NCBI RefSeq assembly: GCF_025145645.1
Contig: NZ_CP102252.1
Location: forward strand, 1,984,001-2,048,000
Direction: 5' to 3'
From: Alistipes senegalensis JC50
GTDB taxonomy: Bacteria; Bacteroidota; Bacteroidia; Bacteroidales; Rikenellaceae
DNA length: 64,000 nt
Notes under the pieces: model-generated
Told to the model about the DNA's origin: nothing
Databases searched by the model: none
Seen by the model: only the letters and a program-made list of their open reading frames with translations
Translations under genes and position numbers: made by a program
Part shown: piece after piece, positions 35,561 through 45,589 of the stretch
Position numbering within the stretch: the first letter of the stretch is position 1
How the letters are laid out: each line of letters starts with the position of its first letter

Positions 35561-35596
35561 CGAATAGATTAACCGACAAACCTGAATTTCTAAACG

Positions 35597-36670
35597 ATGA
35601 AACGTCTTTTTTTACTCTCCGTCGCATTGCTGACGGTCTGGGCGGCGGCCGCGCAGGTGCGGTTCGTCGATGCCACTACCCTGAATCTGATCGGCAAGGC
35701 CCAGCCTACGTCGCAGCCCTACCACCGGATCGACACGGTCGTCTACAAGGGCTTCACCAAGTCCGAGAACCAGCAGGTGCGCTGTTCTGCGGGTCTGGCG
35801 CTGGTCTTCAAGACCAATTCTTCGCGTATCGACCTCTTGCCCGAGTACACCTCGTTCGTCTATAACGGTTCCAGCACCCCGCGGGTGGCTTCGGAGGGCT
35901 TCGACCTCTACATCCGCAAGGGCGGCGAGTGGGTGTACGCCTCCTCGCGCGCTCCCCGCAAACGCGGCGAGGCGTTCACGCTGATCAAGGGGATGGACGG
36001 CTCCGAGAAGGAGTGCCTGCTCTACCTGCCCAACTACAACGAGCTGACTTCGTTGCAGGTAGGCGTGGATGCGGACGCGAAGATCGTGCCGATGGAAAAT
36101 CCCTTCCGCCACAAGATCGTGATCTTCGGTTCGAGCTTCACGCACGGCGTCAGCACCAGCCGTTCGGGCATGAGCTACCCGATGCAGATCGCCCGCAACA
36201 CGGGGCTTTACTTTTGCAGCATCGCTTGCAGCGGCAACTGCAAGCTCCAGCCCTATTTCGCCGACTACCTCGCCGACGTGAAGGATGCCGATGCGATGGT
36301 CTTCGACGCCTTCTCGAATCCCGGAGCCGAGATGATCGCCGAGCGGCTGATCCCCTTCATCGCGCGAATCCGGGAGTCCCTGCCCGAGACGCCGCTGATC
36401 TTCGTGCAGACGATCTACCGCGAGAGCCGCAACTTCGACCGTGAGAGCGACGAATTCGAGGCCGCCAAGCAGGCGATGGCCCGGCAGCAGATGGCCGAGG
36501 CGGTGAAACGCTTCAAGAACGTCTATTTCATCGACAAGGCCGGTCTTACGGGCACCGATCACGTCACCTCGGCCGACGGCACGCACCCCTCGGACCTGGG
36601 TTACTGGCGCTGGGCGCAGAACCTGCAACCCGAGCTGCTGAAAGTTCTGAAGAAACACGGCATCCGCTGA
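35597..36670 (+). CDS. Secreted SGNH hydrolase with GxDLY N-terminal domain
   Basis: 357 residues. Signal peptide (1-~19, AAAAQ). An N-terminal beta domain with the SEGFDLYI motif (GxDLY) covers residues ~20-165; the SGNH esterase domain follows with IVIFGSSFTHGVSTS (Ser), a CSGNCKLQ block, an FVQTIY strand, and DGTHPSDLGY (Asp/His). This pairing of GxDLY and lipase_GDSL_3-type domains is typical of exported Bacteroidetes esterases thought to act on acylated glycans. It has a strong bidirectional terminator after it. Confidence 0.9.
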   Translation: MKRLFLLSVALLTVWAAAAQVRFVDATTLNLIGKAQPTSQPYHRIDTVVYKGFTKSENQQVRCSAGLALVFKTNSSRIDLLPEYTSFVYNGSSTPRVASEGFDLYIRKGGEWVYASSRAPRKRGEAFTLIKGMDGSEKECLLYLPNYNELTSLQVGVDADAKIVPMENPFRHKIVIFGSSFTHGVSTSRSGMSYPMQIARNTGLYFCSIACSGNCKLQPYFADYLADVKDADAMVFDAFSNPGAEMIAERLIPFIARIRESLPETPLIFVQTIYRESRNFDRESDEFEAAKQAMARQQMAEAVKRFKNVYFIDKAGLTGTDHVTSADGTHPSDLGYWRWAQNLQPELLKVLKKHGIR

Positions 36671-36682
36671 TCGGGCGGACGA

Positions 36683-36720
36683 TAAGAAAGGGAGGCTTTC
36701 CGCGGAAAGCCTCCCTTTTT
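36683..36720. terminator. Bidirectional terminator
   Basis: 15-bp stem (AAAGGGAGGCTTTCC and its complement) with A run before and T run after, between convergent genes ending at 36670 and 36740. Confidence 0.9.
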
Positions 36721-36739
36721 TGCGCCTGTCGCTGTGGGG

Positions 36740-37675
36740 CTATTTCATCACCACCTGCGTCTGGCCGATCAGACGGCCGTCGCTGTAAAGCTGGATCTGG
36801 TAGGTTCCGGCCGCGAATCCGGTCGAGTTGTAATAGATGCCCACTTCGAGGTCCTGATTCTGGTAGTCGATCTCACGCATGGCGGAGTAGCTCAGCCGTT
36901 CGCCCTCGAATTCGAAGGTCGGCATCGCCTCGGTGGTCAGCACATAGCCGTCGGGCGAGGTGATGCGCACGTAGACGGCCCTGTTGCCCGGCGTGGCCAG
37001 TTCGTTGGCCGCGAGCACGAAGTCCACGCGCAGGCGCGAGGCGCTCTTGACCCTCGATACGGGTTTGCTCCGGTCGTTGAGGGCCGCAAGGCGGATGTCG
37101 CGGGCGCGGAGTACCGAACCCACCTTGACCTTGTTGTCCAGTTCGGCGGCCTTCTCCTCGGCCATGTCGGCGCGCAGTCTGGCCGACGATATCTCCTTGC
37201 GGAATCCGACGTTCTCCTTGATGAGCTGTTTGTTGAGCGTGTTGAGCGAGTCGATCTGCTTCACGTAGCCCTTCATGATGGAGCGCAGCGTGCCGACCTC
37301 CTTCTCGTACTGTTTGATCTTGGCGAGGTTCCACGAACGCTCCTTCTTGAGGCGCGTCATCAGCGAATCGGCGCGTTCGCGTTCGAAGTTCAGCCCGGCG
37401 GAGATCGAGTCGTTCGAGATTTGCAGTTCGTCGTAGTCGGTCATCAGGCGTCCCAGGTCGTTCTGGATCGAATCGCGGTCGGCCTGCAACAGTTCGTTGT
37501 CGAGCATCTGTTGGCGGTGGATGCTGAAATAGAGCACCGAGATCGCCACCAGGATCACCGAAAGGATGATGATGACGATGCGGTAGCCGCGGATCGACTT
37601 CCCGGCATCGGGCTGCGGGTTCATGTAATCGTCGTCTTCGAATTCCGAAGGGTCGTATCCCTGTCTGTTTTCCAT
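36740..37675 (-). CDS. Single-pass membrane protein with long coiled coil
   Basis: 311 residues. Acidic cytosolic N-terminus (PSEFEDDDY), one TM helix (~31-50), a long coiled coil (~52-190, rich in L/E/K heptads), and a C-terminal beta-sandwich (~210-311, with YVRITSPDGYVL, EVGIYYNSTGFAAGTYQIQLY) outside the membrane. I know of similar conserved Bacteroidetes proteins without a function. The design (anchor, stalk, sandwich head) suggests a periplasmic scaffold or envelope sensor. The DUF3108 gene lies 51 bases upstream on the same strand. Confidence 0.75.
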   Translation of the reverse strand: MENRQGYDPSEFEDDDYMNPQPDAGKSIRGYRIVIIILSVILVAISVLYFSIHRQQMLDNELLQADRDSIQNDLGRLMTDYDELQISNDSISAGLNFERERADSLMTRLKKERSWNLAKIKQYEKEVGTLRSIMKGYVKQIDSLNTLNKQLIKENVGFRKEISSARLRADMAEEKAAELDNKVKVGSVLRARDIRLAALNDRSKPVSRVKSASRLRVDFVLAANELATPGNRAVYVRITSPDGYVLTTEAMPTFEFEGERLSYSAMREIDYQNQDLEVGIYYNSTGFAAGTYQIQLYSDGRLIGQTQVVMK

Positions 37676-37726
37676 AAAAGTTGAGTTGCTTTTCTTCGCT
37701 TTCGTTCCGCTAATATACGAAAAAAA

Positions 37727-38524
37727 TTATTTCATCAGGCTCGACACCGGATATTTGAGCCCCTTGTAGCCCGAAATGTAGGCGTTGATGCTGCCGACCT
37801 TGACCGGCGATTCGATGTAGAGCGGGATTTTGTTCTCGTCGTCGGAGATCCAGATCGTGAAGATCGTGCCGTCGGTGAACGAATATCCCTCGGTGGTTCC
37901 CAGCTGACATTCGAATTTCAGCGTCCGGAAGCGTCCCATGTTGCGGATCTTCTTGTTCTCGCGCCCCAGATAGCGGTAGTGCAGGTGGCGGATGGTGTCT
38001 TGCAGGACCATTTGCAGGGTGGCGGGCTCTCCGACGCGGAAATCCTCGGCCGTGGCCGAACGCAGGCTGAAGAACAGCGCGATGGGGTCCATGCTCTCCT
38101 GCGTGAGGCGCATCTGCTTTTCGTTGAAGGGATTCTTGCGGCTGCGCCAGCGGGTGTGGATGGTCGAGTCGGGCCAGACGTAGGTGTAATAGCTCTGGAA
38201 GGTGTAGTCGCCCTCGCGGATGTCGCTCTCGAAGCGCACGGGGCGCAGCGAGGCGGTGTCGATCCACACCGTGTAAATGTCTTCGAGGTTGAAGAACCAT
38301 CGGTAGGTGGGCAGCGTGCGGCCGATGCCTTCGACCTTGTAGCGGGTCTGGCCGTCGGCGTTCTCTTCGGAGGTCTTGACCTCCACGGCGCCGACCTCCG
38401 TGTTGGGGAACATCTTGGCCTTGTAGCTCACGCGGTAGAAGAGCTGTTCGCCCGGATGGTAGAGCTGCGCGGCGAGGGGCGAGGCTGCGGCGAGCAGGAG
38501 TATGAGGGTCAGGAAACGTTTCAT
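37727..38524 (-). CDS. DUF3108 domain periplasmic protein
   Basis: 265 residues. Signal peptide (1-19). The body fits DUF3108: YHPGEQLFYRVSYK at the start, a central FNLEDIYTVWIDTASLRPVRFESDIREG block, and a C-terminal TIFTIWISDDENKIPLYIESPVKVGSI block. The family forms a periplasmic beta-barrel-like fold of unknown function, perhaps lipid or polysaccharide binding. It precedes the coiled-coil membrane protein by 51 bases. Confidence 0.85.
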   Translation of the reverse strand: MKRFLTLILLLAAASPLAAQLYHPGEQLFYRVSYKAKMFPNTEVGAVEVKTSEENADGQTRYKVEGIGRTLPTYRWFFNLEDIYTVWIDTASLRPVRFESDIREGDYTFQSYYTYVWPDSTIHTRWRSRKNPFNEKQMRLTQESMDPIALFFSLRSATAEDFRVGEPATLQMVLQDTIRHLHYRYLGRENKKIRNMGRFRTLKFECQLGTTEGYSFTDGTIFTIWISDDENKIPLYIESPVKVGSINAYISGYKGLKYPVSSLMK

Positions 38525-38599
38525 CGGTGGAATTTTACGAGATAAGACAGGGTTGTGTTGACGGTTTGTGATTGGATAACGTTCGTTGGGTGTTCCATA

Positions 38600-40711
38600 T
38601 TACGAAATACGTGAAAAATCAATCTCTTCGCGGCCCGAGTAGCGCCGTCTCAGGGCTTCGAGCCCCCGGTTGGCAGGATGTGCCAGCGCGGGGTCCGCAG
38701 CGAGAATCCCGGCCGCGGCCTCGCGCGAGACGGTGAGTATCTGCACGTCGGCCGTCGGACTGGCGATTTTCAGATCAAATGCCATGCCGCTCTGCATCGT
38801 GCCGTTGATGTCGCCCGAGCCCCGCAGTTTGAGGTCGAGTTCCGCGAGCCGGAAGCCGTCGTTGGTTTCGCACATCGCATCGAGCCGCGCCCGCGATTCG
38901 CGCGAGAGCTTCTCGCCCGACATCAGGATGCAGTAGGACTGTTCGCCGCCGCGGCCCACGCGCCCGCGCAGCTGGTGGAGCTGCGAGAGCCCGAAGCGTT
39001 CGGCCGATTCGATGACCATGACCGTGGCGTTGGGCACATCGACGCCCACCTCGATCACCGATGTCGCCACGAGGATCTGGGCCTCGCCCGACTTGAACTG
39101 GCGCATCGACTCCTCCTTGTCGGCGGGCTTCATCTTGCCGTGGCAGATCGCCGTGACGTACTGCGGCAGCGGAAAATCCCGCGAGATGGCTTCGTAGCCG
39201 TCCGTGAGGTCCTTGTAGTCCATCGCCTCGGACTCCTTGATGAGCGGGTAGACGACGTAGATCTGCCGGCCCTTGGCGATCTCCTTCCGCATGAACCCGA
39301 AGAGTTTCAGCCGTGCGGCGTCCGTGTAGTGGAACGTTTTGATCGGACGGCGCCCCGGGGGCAGTTCGTCGATCACCGACACGTCGAGGTCGCCGTACAT
39401 GGTCATGGCCAGCGTGCGGGGGATCGGCGTGGCGGTCATCACGAGGATGTGGGGCGGCTGTTCGTTCTTGGTCCAGAGCCGCGCGCGCTGCTCCACGCCG
39501 AAGCGGTGCTGTTCGTCGATGACGACGAATCCCAGGTTGGCGAACCGCACGCGGTCCTCGATCAGCGCATGGGTGCCGATCAGGATGTCCACCTCGCCCG
39601 AGGCGATGCCTTCGAGGGCCGTCCGGCGCTCTTTGGCTTTCGACGCGCCGGTCAGGATCGCGGTTTTCACATCCATCCCTTCGAGCATCCGGCAGATCGT
39701 GGCGAAGTGCTGACGGGCGAGTATCTCGGTCGGAGCCATCATGCAGGCCTGGTAGCCGTTGTCCACGGCCAGCAGCATCGTCATCAGCGCCACGAGGGTC
39801 TTGCCGCTGCCGACATCGCCTTGCAGCAGGCGGTTCATCTGGAATCCCGTCACGGTGTCCTGCCGGATCTCCTTGATGACCCGTTTCTGGGCTCCGGTCA
39901 GCGGGAAGGGGAGTTTTTCGTTGTAGAAGGTGTTGAATACGCCTCCGACCTTCGGGAAGAGGAACCCGTTGCTCTTGGCGAGGCGTTCGGTGCGCCGCTG
40001 CTGGATGTTGAGCTGCACGCCCAGCAGTTCGTCGAACTTCAGGCGATACTGGGCCTGCCGCAGCAGCTCCTGCGACTGGGGGAAATGGACGTTGTAGATG
40101 GCTTCGCGGAGCGGGATCAGCCCGTATTTGGCGCGGACGGCCTCGGGCATCGGGTCCGCGATGCGGTCTTTGGCCAGCGCCCAGGCATTGCAGATGATCT
40201 GATACATGCCCTTCGCGCCCAGCACGTTGCCGAGCTTCTCGGTCGAGGGGTAAATGCCCTGCATGCCGCTCTCGGCCTTGCGCGAAAGTGCCTGTTCCAT
40301 AGTTTCCAGCTCGGGATGCGCCATCGACAGCTCGCCGCGGTAGAACGACGGACGCCCGAAGACGAGGTATTCGCGGCCGACCTCGATCCGTTTCTCGATC
40401 CACTTGACGCCCTGGAACCACACCAGTTCGGCCGATCCCGTGGGGTCCTGAACGAAGGCCGTGAAGCGGCGTTTGCGCCCCGTGCCGGCATAGGCCACGC
40501 CCGTCACGCGGGCCCGGAACTGGACGTAGGAGAGTCCCGCCGCATCGGTGATCTCCGAAATGCGGTAGACGCGCGTGCGGTCGATGTAACGGAACGGATA
40601 GTGGCTGAGCATGTCGCCCAGCGTGCGGATTCCCAGCTCCCGTTCGAGGAGTTTGGCCCGGGCTTCACCGACGCCCGCTACGAATTTGATATCGTTGTCG
40701 AGTATATCCAC
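38600..40711 (-). CDS. recG: ATP-dependent DNA helicase RecG
   Basis: 703 residues from a GTG start at 40711. The frame has no ATG near here, and the -7 element at 40717-40724 places transcription start almost on this GTG, so the mRNA is nearly leaderless. Wedge/OB domain in the first ~280 residues; helicase motifs follow: Walker A GDVGSGKTLVAL, MAPTEILARQH, DEQHRFGVEQR (motif II), TATPIPRTL, and motif VI QLRGRVGRGGEQS. RecG remodels stalled forks and branched DNA. Length matches the E. coli enzyme (693). Confidence 0.95.
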   Translation of the reverse strand: MDILDNDIKFVAGVGEARAKLLERELGIRTLGDMLSHYPFRYIDRTRVYRISEITDAAGLSYVQFRARVTGVAYAGTGRKRRFTAFVQDPTGSAELVWFQGVKWIEKRIEVGREYLVFGRPSFYRGELSMAHPELETMEQALSRKAESGMQGIYPSTEKLGNVLGAKGMYQIICNAWALAKDRIADPMPEAVRAKYGLIPLREAIYNVHFPQSQELLRQAQYRLKFDELLGVQLNIQQRRTERLAKSNGFLFPKVGGVFNTFYNEKLPFPLTGAQKRVIKEIRQDTVTGFQMNRLLQGDVGSGKTLVALMTMLLAVDNGYQACMMAPTEILARQHFATICRMLEGMDVKTAILTGASKAKERRTALEGIASGEVDILIGTHALIEDRVRFANLGFVVIDEQHRFGVEQRARLWTKNEQPPHILVMTATPIPRTLAMTMYGDLDVSVIDELPPGRRPIKTFHYTDAARLKLFGFMRKEIAKGRQIYVVYPLIKESEAMDYKDLTDGYEAISRDFPLPQYVTAICHGKMKPADKEESMRQFKSGEAQILVATSVIEVGVDVPNATVMVIESAERFGLSQLHQLRGRVGRGGEQSYCILMSGEKLSRESRARLDAMCETNDGFRLAELDLKLRGSGDINGTMQSGMAFDLKIASPTADVQILTVSREAAAGILAADPALAHPANRGLEALRRRYSGREEIDFSRIS

Positions 40712-40716
40712 CGGGG

Positions 40717-40816
40717 CAAATATAGTGAAAGTCGAGTGCAATGCCAAACTTGTTTGAGCATTGCCGAGACGCAACCTGTATTCTGTGAATATACGAAAAG
40801 TCGGACGCAATGCAAA
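40717..40816 (-). promoter_or_regulatory. Tandem recG promoters
   Basis: P1: TTTG (40745-40748), 20 bases, TATATTTG (40717-40724). P2: TTTG (40813-40816), 19 bases, TATATTCA (40786-40793). Their spacers are alike (GCATTGC, then TCGACTTT / TCCGACTTTT), as if one unit was duplicated. Confidence 0.65.
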
Positions 40817-40870
40817 CCCGATCAGGCTCTGCCGGGGCGTATTTTCTGTTCCGGAAGGCGCTGCGGGCGC

Positions 40871-41284
40871 TTATTCCTTCTTTTCGAGCGCCGCATCGAC
40901 GCCCGAGCGGGAGAAGGTGCCTTCGTACCAACCCTTGCCCTTCCCCGTGCGGTCGGCTTCGGTAAATTCCACGGTCACTTTCTTTTCGGTAAATTCGCCG
41001 CCGTTTTCCGGTCCGTCGATGTCGGTGAAGGTCAGCGTCGTTTGGCGGAAGGACCACTCCCTGCCCGAAAGCTCGTAGGAGCCGTCGCTTCCCGACGTTA
41101 CGGGACCGGCGTCCTGGCTGCCGACCTCGATGCCCTTGACGGGGGCGCCCTCCTTGTCGGTCACTTTGCCCTTGACCTTGTAGTCGAAGTACGGGGTGCC
41201 GTACATGTCGACCGTTCTTTTGTTTTCGCAGGCCGTTGCGAACCCGAGCAGCGATGCGGCTGCCAGCAGCAGTTTCTCTTTCAT
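40871..41284 (-). CDS. rSAM-associated putative lipoprotein
   Basis: 137 residues. Lipoprotein signal (lipobox TACEN, Cys19), then the diagnostic DMYGTPYFDYKVKGKVTDKEGAPVKGIEV start of a short carboxypeptidase-regulatory-like beta-sandwich and a charged end. Proteins of this pattern are named radical SAM-associated putative lipoproteins because they usually lie beside a radical SAM enzyme thought to modify them. Here the neighbours are recG and ispG, and no radical SAM CxxxCxxC gene is within the window, so this copy is an orphan. It has a full promoter at 41307-41338. Confidence 0.75.
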   Translation of the reverse strand: MKEKLLLAAASLLGFATACENKRTVDMYGTPYFDYKVKGKVTDKEGAPVKGIEVGSQDAGPVTSGSDGSYELSGREWSFRQTTLTFTDIDGPENGGEFTEKKVTVEFTEADRTGKGKGWYEGTFSRSGVDAALEKKE

Positions 41285-41306
41285 GACGCCGACATTTTGG
41301 TTTCTC

Positions 41307-41338
41307 GAAATATAGCGTTTTTTTCGCGGTTCGCCAAA
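41307..41338 (-). promoter_or_regulatory. Promoter of rSAM-associated lipoprotein
   Basis: Minus strand TTTG (41335-41338), 20-base spacer, TATATTTC (41307-41314), 23 bases before the ATG. It overlaps the divergent ispG control region. Confidence 0.55.
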
Positions 41339-41345
41339 TCCTTGC

Positions 41346-41353
41346 TATCTTTG
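41346..41353 (+). promoter_or_regulatory. ispG -7 element that decides the start codon
   Basis: TATCTTTG ends two bases before an in-frame ATG at 41355. Since transcription should start a few bases downstream of the element, that ATG would not be in the mRNA; the ATG at 41373 is therefore preferred. Confidence 0.6.
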
Positions 41354-41372
41354 CATGCAAATCGGAAAACAG

Positions 41373-42844
<1,472 letters not shown>

Positions 42845-42854
<10 letters not shown>

Positions 42855-43005
42855 GAAGCCGCCCGCCTGAGAGGCGGGTTTCAGGGGGCGGGCGATTGCT
42901 CCGAAACGCTCTCCGTCCGGTTCTGCGCCCGCCTGAGAGGCGGGTTTTAGGGGGCGAAGGAAAGTCATTCCGTTTTCCTCCCGGTTCCGCGCTACGGGCA
43001 TTTTT
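42845..43005 (+). repeat. Dispersed 3'-end hairpin repeat, tandem copies C1 and C2
   Basis: C1 (42861-42890) and C2 (42927-42956) are 30-base units differing at one base: stem CCCGCC / GGCGGG, loop TGAGA, then GTTTYAGGGGGCG. A degenerate first unit (42845-42860) contains the ispG stop codon. C2 continues into GTCATTCCGTTTTCC and CCCGGTTCCGCGC, matching the 24-kb copy. An AT-rich stretch (43001-43029) made of short TTTTTAATT-like repeats follows. Confidence 0.75.
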
Positions 43006-43029
43006 AATTTTAATTCTTAATTTTTAATT

Positions 43030-43635
43030 GTGTCAACCGTTTTACCCCTCGCATACCTCCCCTCGGTGGAGTATTTCACGCACCTCGTGCGCGGCGGCTG
43101 CGTCGTGGACCTCGGTGAGCACTTCGTGAAGCGTTCGGAGCGCAACCGGGCCCGGATTCTGGCCGCCGACGGGGTGATGGAACTCACCGTCCATGTCCGC
43201 AATGCCAACCGTCCCCGCCAGCCGGTGCGCGACGTGCGCATCGACTACTCCAAACGCTGGCAGCATCAGCATTGGGGCGCGCTGGTCGCCTCCTACAAGT
43301 CGTCGCCCTATTTCGACTTCTACGCCGAGCGGTTCGAACCTTTCTACCGCCGGGAGTGGAAATTTCTGGCCGACTACAATCTGGAACTCCTCGACGCGGT
43401 GTGCTCGCTGGCGAAGGTTCCGATGCCGGCTCTCTCCGAATCCTATGTCGATGCCGCTCCGGGCGACCTCGACCTGCGGCCCAAACGCAAAGAGGGCCCG
43501 GCGTTCGTCGCCGAGCCCTATTTCCAGGTCTTTTCCGAGCGGATGCCCTTCGCTCCTAATTTGTCGTTTGCAGACCTGCTGTTCGCCGAAGGACCTGCGT
43601 CCGTTTCGGTTTTAGCACGTTGCCGACAAGAATAG
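43030..43635 (+). CDS. WbqC family protein
   Basis: 201 residues from GTG 43030 (no ATG nearby; the preceding sequence is repeat and AT-rich). Pattern of WbqC-like proteins: LAYLPSVEYF at the start (usually QPxYFP), RNRARIL-type basic segment, VRIDYSKRWQHQHWGALVASYKSSPYFDFY, and LFYAD-like end. Members occur in O-antigen and peptidoglycan-type sugar loci, and their reaction is unknown. The last 80 bases overlap the 3' end of the GH2-family gene on the other strand. Confidence 0.88.
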   Translation: MSTVLPLAYLPSVEYFTHLVRGGCVVDLGEHFVKRSERNRARILAADGVMELTVHVRNANRPRQPVRDVRIDYSKRWQHQHWGALVASYKSSPYFDFYAERFEPFYRREWKFLADYNLELLDAVCSLAKVPMPALSESYVDAAPGDLDLRPKRKEGPAFVAEPYFQVFSERMPFAPNLSFADLLFAEGPASVSVLARCRQE

Positions 43636-45589
43636 TCACGCTGTCGCGCAGCTCTCCCGCCAGGGCTTTCACCTCGACCGTCCCGTGCATGGCCACCGAA
43701 TCCGTCCGGTACTGGAACGGGGCGTATTCGGTCACGGCCAGCGTGTCGCTTCCCGCAATCAACACGGGCTCCCCGGCCGACGAGTAGACGCGGAAAGCCT
43801 GCATGTCGTTGTCGCGCAGCCGGCGCCGTTTGTCCACGATGTGCAGCGTCGGTTCCTCCCGGTTCCACATCGCTTTATAGAGGTAATACGCATCCTTGCA
43901 TTCGCGGCGGTTGAGCGTCACCAGCCCGGCGCCGTTGACCCCGTAGGGGCGGCGCGACGAACCGTAGTCGAACATGTTGTCGATCCAGATTCCCCAGAAC
44001 AGCGAATCGTTTTGCAGGTTTTTGGCGTACTCTTCGTGGAAGCGCGTCTGATTCTCTTCGGGCATCCAGTTCGAGCGCGGTTCGGCCTGCGCCGTGTAGC
44101 TCTTGTGGCCGATGAATCCGCTGCCGCCGTAACTTACCGCCGAGCGCAGGTGCGACCAGCTCTTTTGCAGCTGATTGCGCCACAGGATCACGTCGTCGGT
44201 CGAGCCGCGCTGCCAGCCCACGTCCTGCCGCCAGACGATCAGGTCGGTGATGAAATTGATGCCGCCGTTCTGGTCGCTGCAAGCCACCGTCGGACGCGAC
44301 GGGTCGAGCGCATGGGCCGCGTCGTTCAGCCGTTTGAGGTAGGGCGTCACGTCGTCGCCCCGGGGCCAGAGCCGCGAGAAGATGCCCCACATCACCACCG
44401 AAGGGTGGTTGATATTCTGGGCGATGATCTCCTGCAACTGCTCCATCCCGTTCTGCTCGAAGGCCGGCATGGCGTAATAGGCCACGTCGCCCAGGAACGA
44501 CGAGCGGTGCAGCGGCGTGTCGACCCAGACCAGCATGCCCTGCTCGTCGCAGCGGTCGTAAAGGTACTGCGCATGCGGTATCACCGCCGAACGCAGGGCG
44601 TTGGCCCCGAGTGTGCGGATCTGCCGCAGGTCGGCGTCGTAATCCTCCGGCGCCAGCGTGCCGCCCGAAAGGGCGTTGTCGTGGTAGAGCGTCACGCCGT
44701 GTACGGGAATCCGCTCGCCGTTGATCGTCAGCCCGTCGGCCGTGCTGGCGGCTATCGCGCGGAAGCCCGTGCGGACCGTGACGCTGTCGGTCACGGTCTC
44801 GTCGCCGATCGTGGCCGTCACGGTGTAGAGCGCCGGCCGGTCGGGGCTCCAGAGCGCGGGATTCTCGATGGTGAAAGGTACGACGACGGGTTTGCCGTCG
44901 AGTTTTGCCCGCTGGCGTTTGGTGTAGGTGCGGACCCCGTCAGGGTCCGTGATTGCCACGTTCAGCATGCAGGAGTTGTCGCCTTTCGAGGTGATGTGCA
45001 CCTCGACTTCACCCTCGACCTTCTCGGGCGTCACGCTCTGCTGCCGCACGAGCACGCCCTCCGAACCGAGGTAGAGCGGCGATATGGCCGTGCGTTCGGT
45101 GAGAATCAGTTCGGCTTCGCGGTAGATGCCTCCGTAGAGGTTCATGTCGGTCGAGGTGGGCAGCACGTCGTCGCGGTAGCTGTTGCTGACCACCACGAGC
45201 ATGGCGTTGTCGGTTCCGAACCGGACCTTGTCGGTGATCTCGAAGGTGAATGCCGTGGCGCCGCCGCGGTGCGTGCCGACGTAGTTGCCGTTGACGAATA
45301 GGTCGGCCACCGACTGCACGCCGTAGAACTTCACGAACAGGCGTTTCGAGGCCCATTCGGCGGGAATGTACATGCCGTTCTGGTAGTTGCCCGTGGTTTC
45401 GAGCCAGTAGCCCTGGGCCAGCGGGTCGGTGTTCCAGCTGTGGGGCAGGGTGACGTGGCGGGCGTTGTCGGAGGTTTTCTCCGACTTGAAGAAAAATCGC
45501 CAACCTTCGTTGATCGGAAATACCTCGCGGGCGCGGGCCGTTGCGGCGAGGCCCGTGAGCAGCAGGAGAATCGCTATGTATCGTTTCAT
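43556..45589 (-). CDS. GH2-family protein lacking both catalytic glutamates
   Basis: 677 residues from ATG 45589. Signal peptide (1-~21). The GH2 domain order is kept: jelly-roll sugar-binding (GWRFFFK, LPHSWN, YVGTHRGG), Ig-like domain, TIM barrel (HGVTLYHDN, RTLGANALR, WVDTPLHR). Where active GH2 beta-galactosidases have a WGxxNE acid/base, this reads WGIFSR (S405, R406); where they have SEYG with the nucleophile, this reads VSYGGSG (S486, Y487). The fold is otherwise full length with no frameshift, so it looks like a maintained non-catalytic, perhaps glycan-binding, protein. Two promoters of the cassette type lie upstream. Confidence 0.85.
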   Translation of the reverse strand: MKRYIAILLLLTGLAATARAREVFPINEGWRFFFKSEKTSDNARHVTLPHSWNTDPLAQGYWLETTGNYQNGMYIPAEWASKRLFVKFYGVQSVADLFVNGNYVGTHRGGATAFTFEITDKVRFGTDNAMLVVVSNSYRDDVLPTSTDMNLYGGIYREAELILTERTAISPLYLGSEGVLVRQQSVTPEKVEGEVEVHITSKGDNSCMLNVAITDPDGVRTYTKRQRAKLDGKPVVVPFTIENPALWSPDRPALYTVTATIGDETVTDSVTVRTGFRAIAASTADGLTINGERIPVHGVTLYHDNALSGGTLAPEDYDADLRQIRTLGANALRSAVIPHAQYLYDRCDEQGMLVWVDTPLHRSSFLGDVAYYAMPAFEQNGMEQLQEIIAQNINHPSVVMWGIFSRLWPRGDDVTPYLKRLNDAAHALDPSRPTVACSDQNGGINFITDLIVWRQDVGWQRGSTDDVILWRNQLQKSWSHLRSAVSYGGSGFIGHKSYTAQAEPRSNWMPEENQTRFHEEYAKNLQNDSLFWGIWIDNMFDYGSSRRPYGVNGAGLVTLNRRECKDAYYLYKAMWNREEPTLHIVDKRRRLRDNDMQAFRVYSSAGEPVLIAGSDTLAVTEYAPFQYRTDSVAMHGTVEVKALAGELRDSVTILVGNVLKPKRTQVLRRTAGLQTTN

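Noticed and set aside
42861..42956. Two 30-base repeats 66 bases apart as a mini CRISPR
   Set aside because: Only two units, stem-loop type, no further spacer pattern and no cas genes; they fit the dispersed hairpin family.
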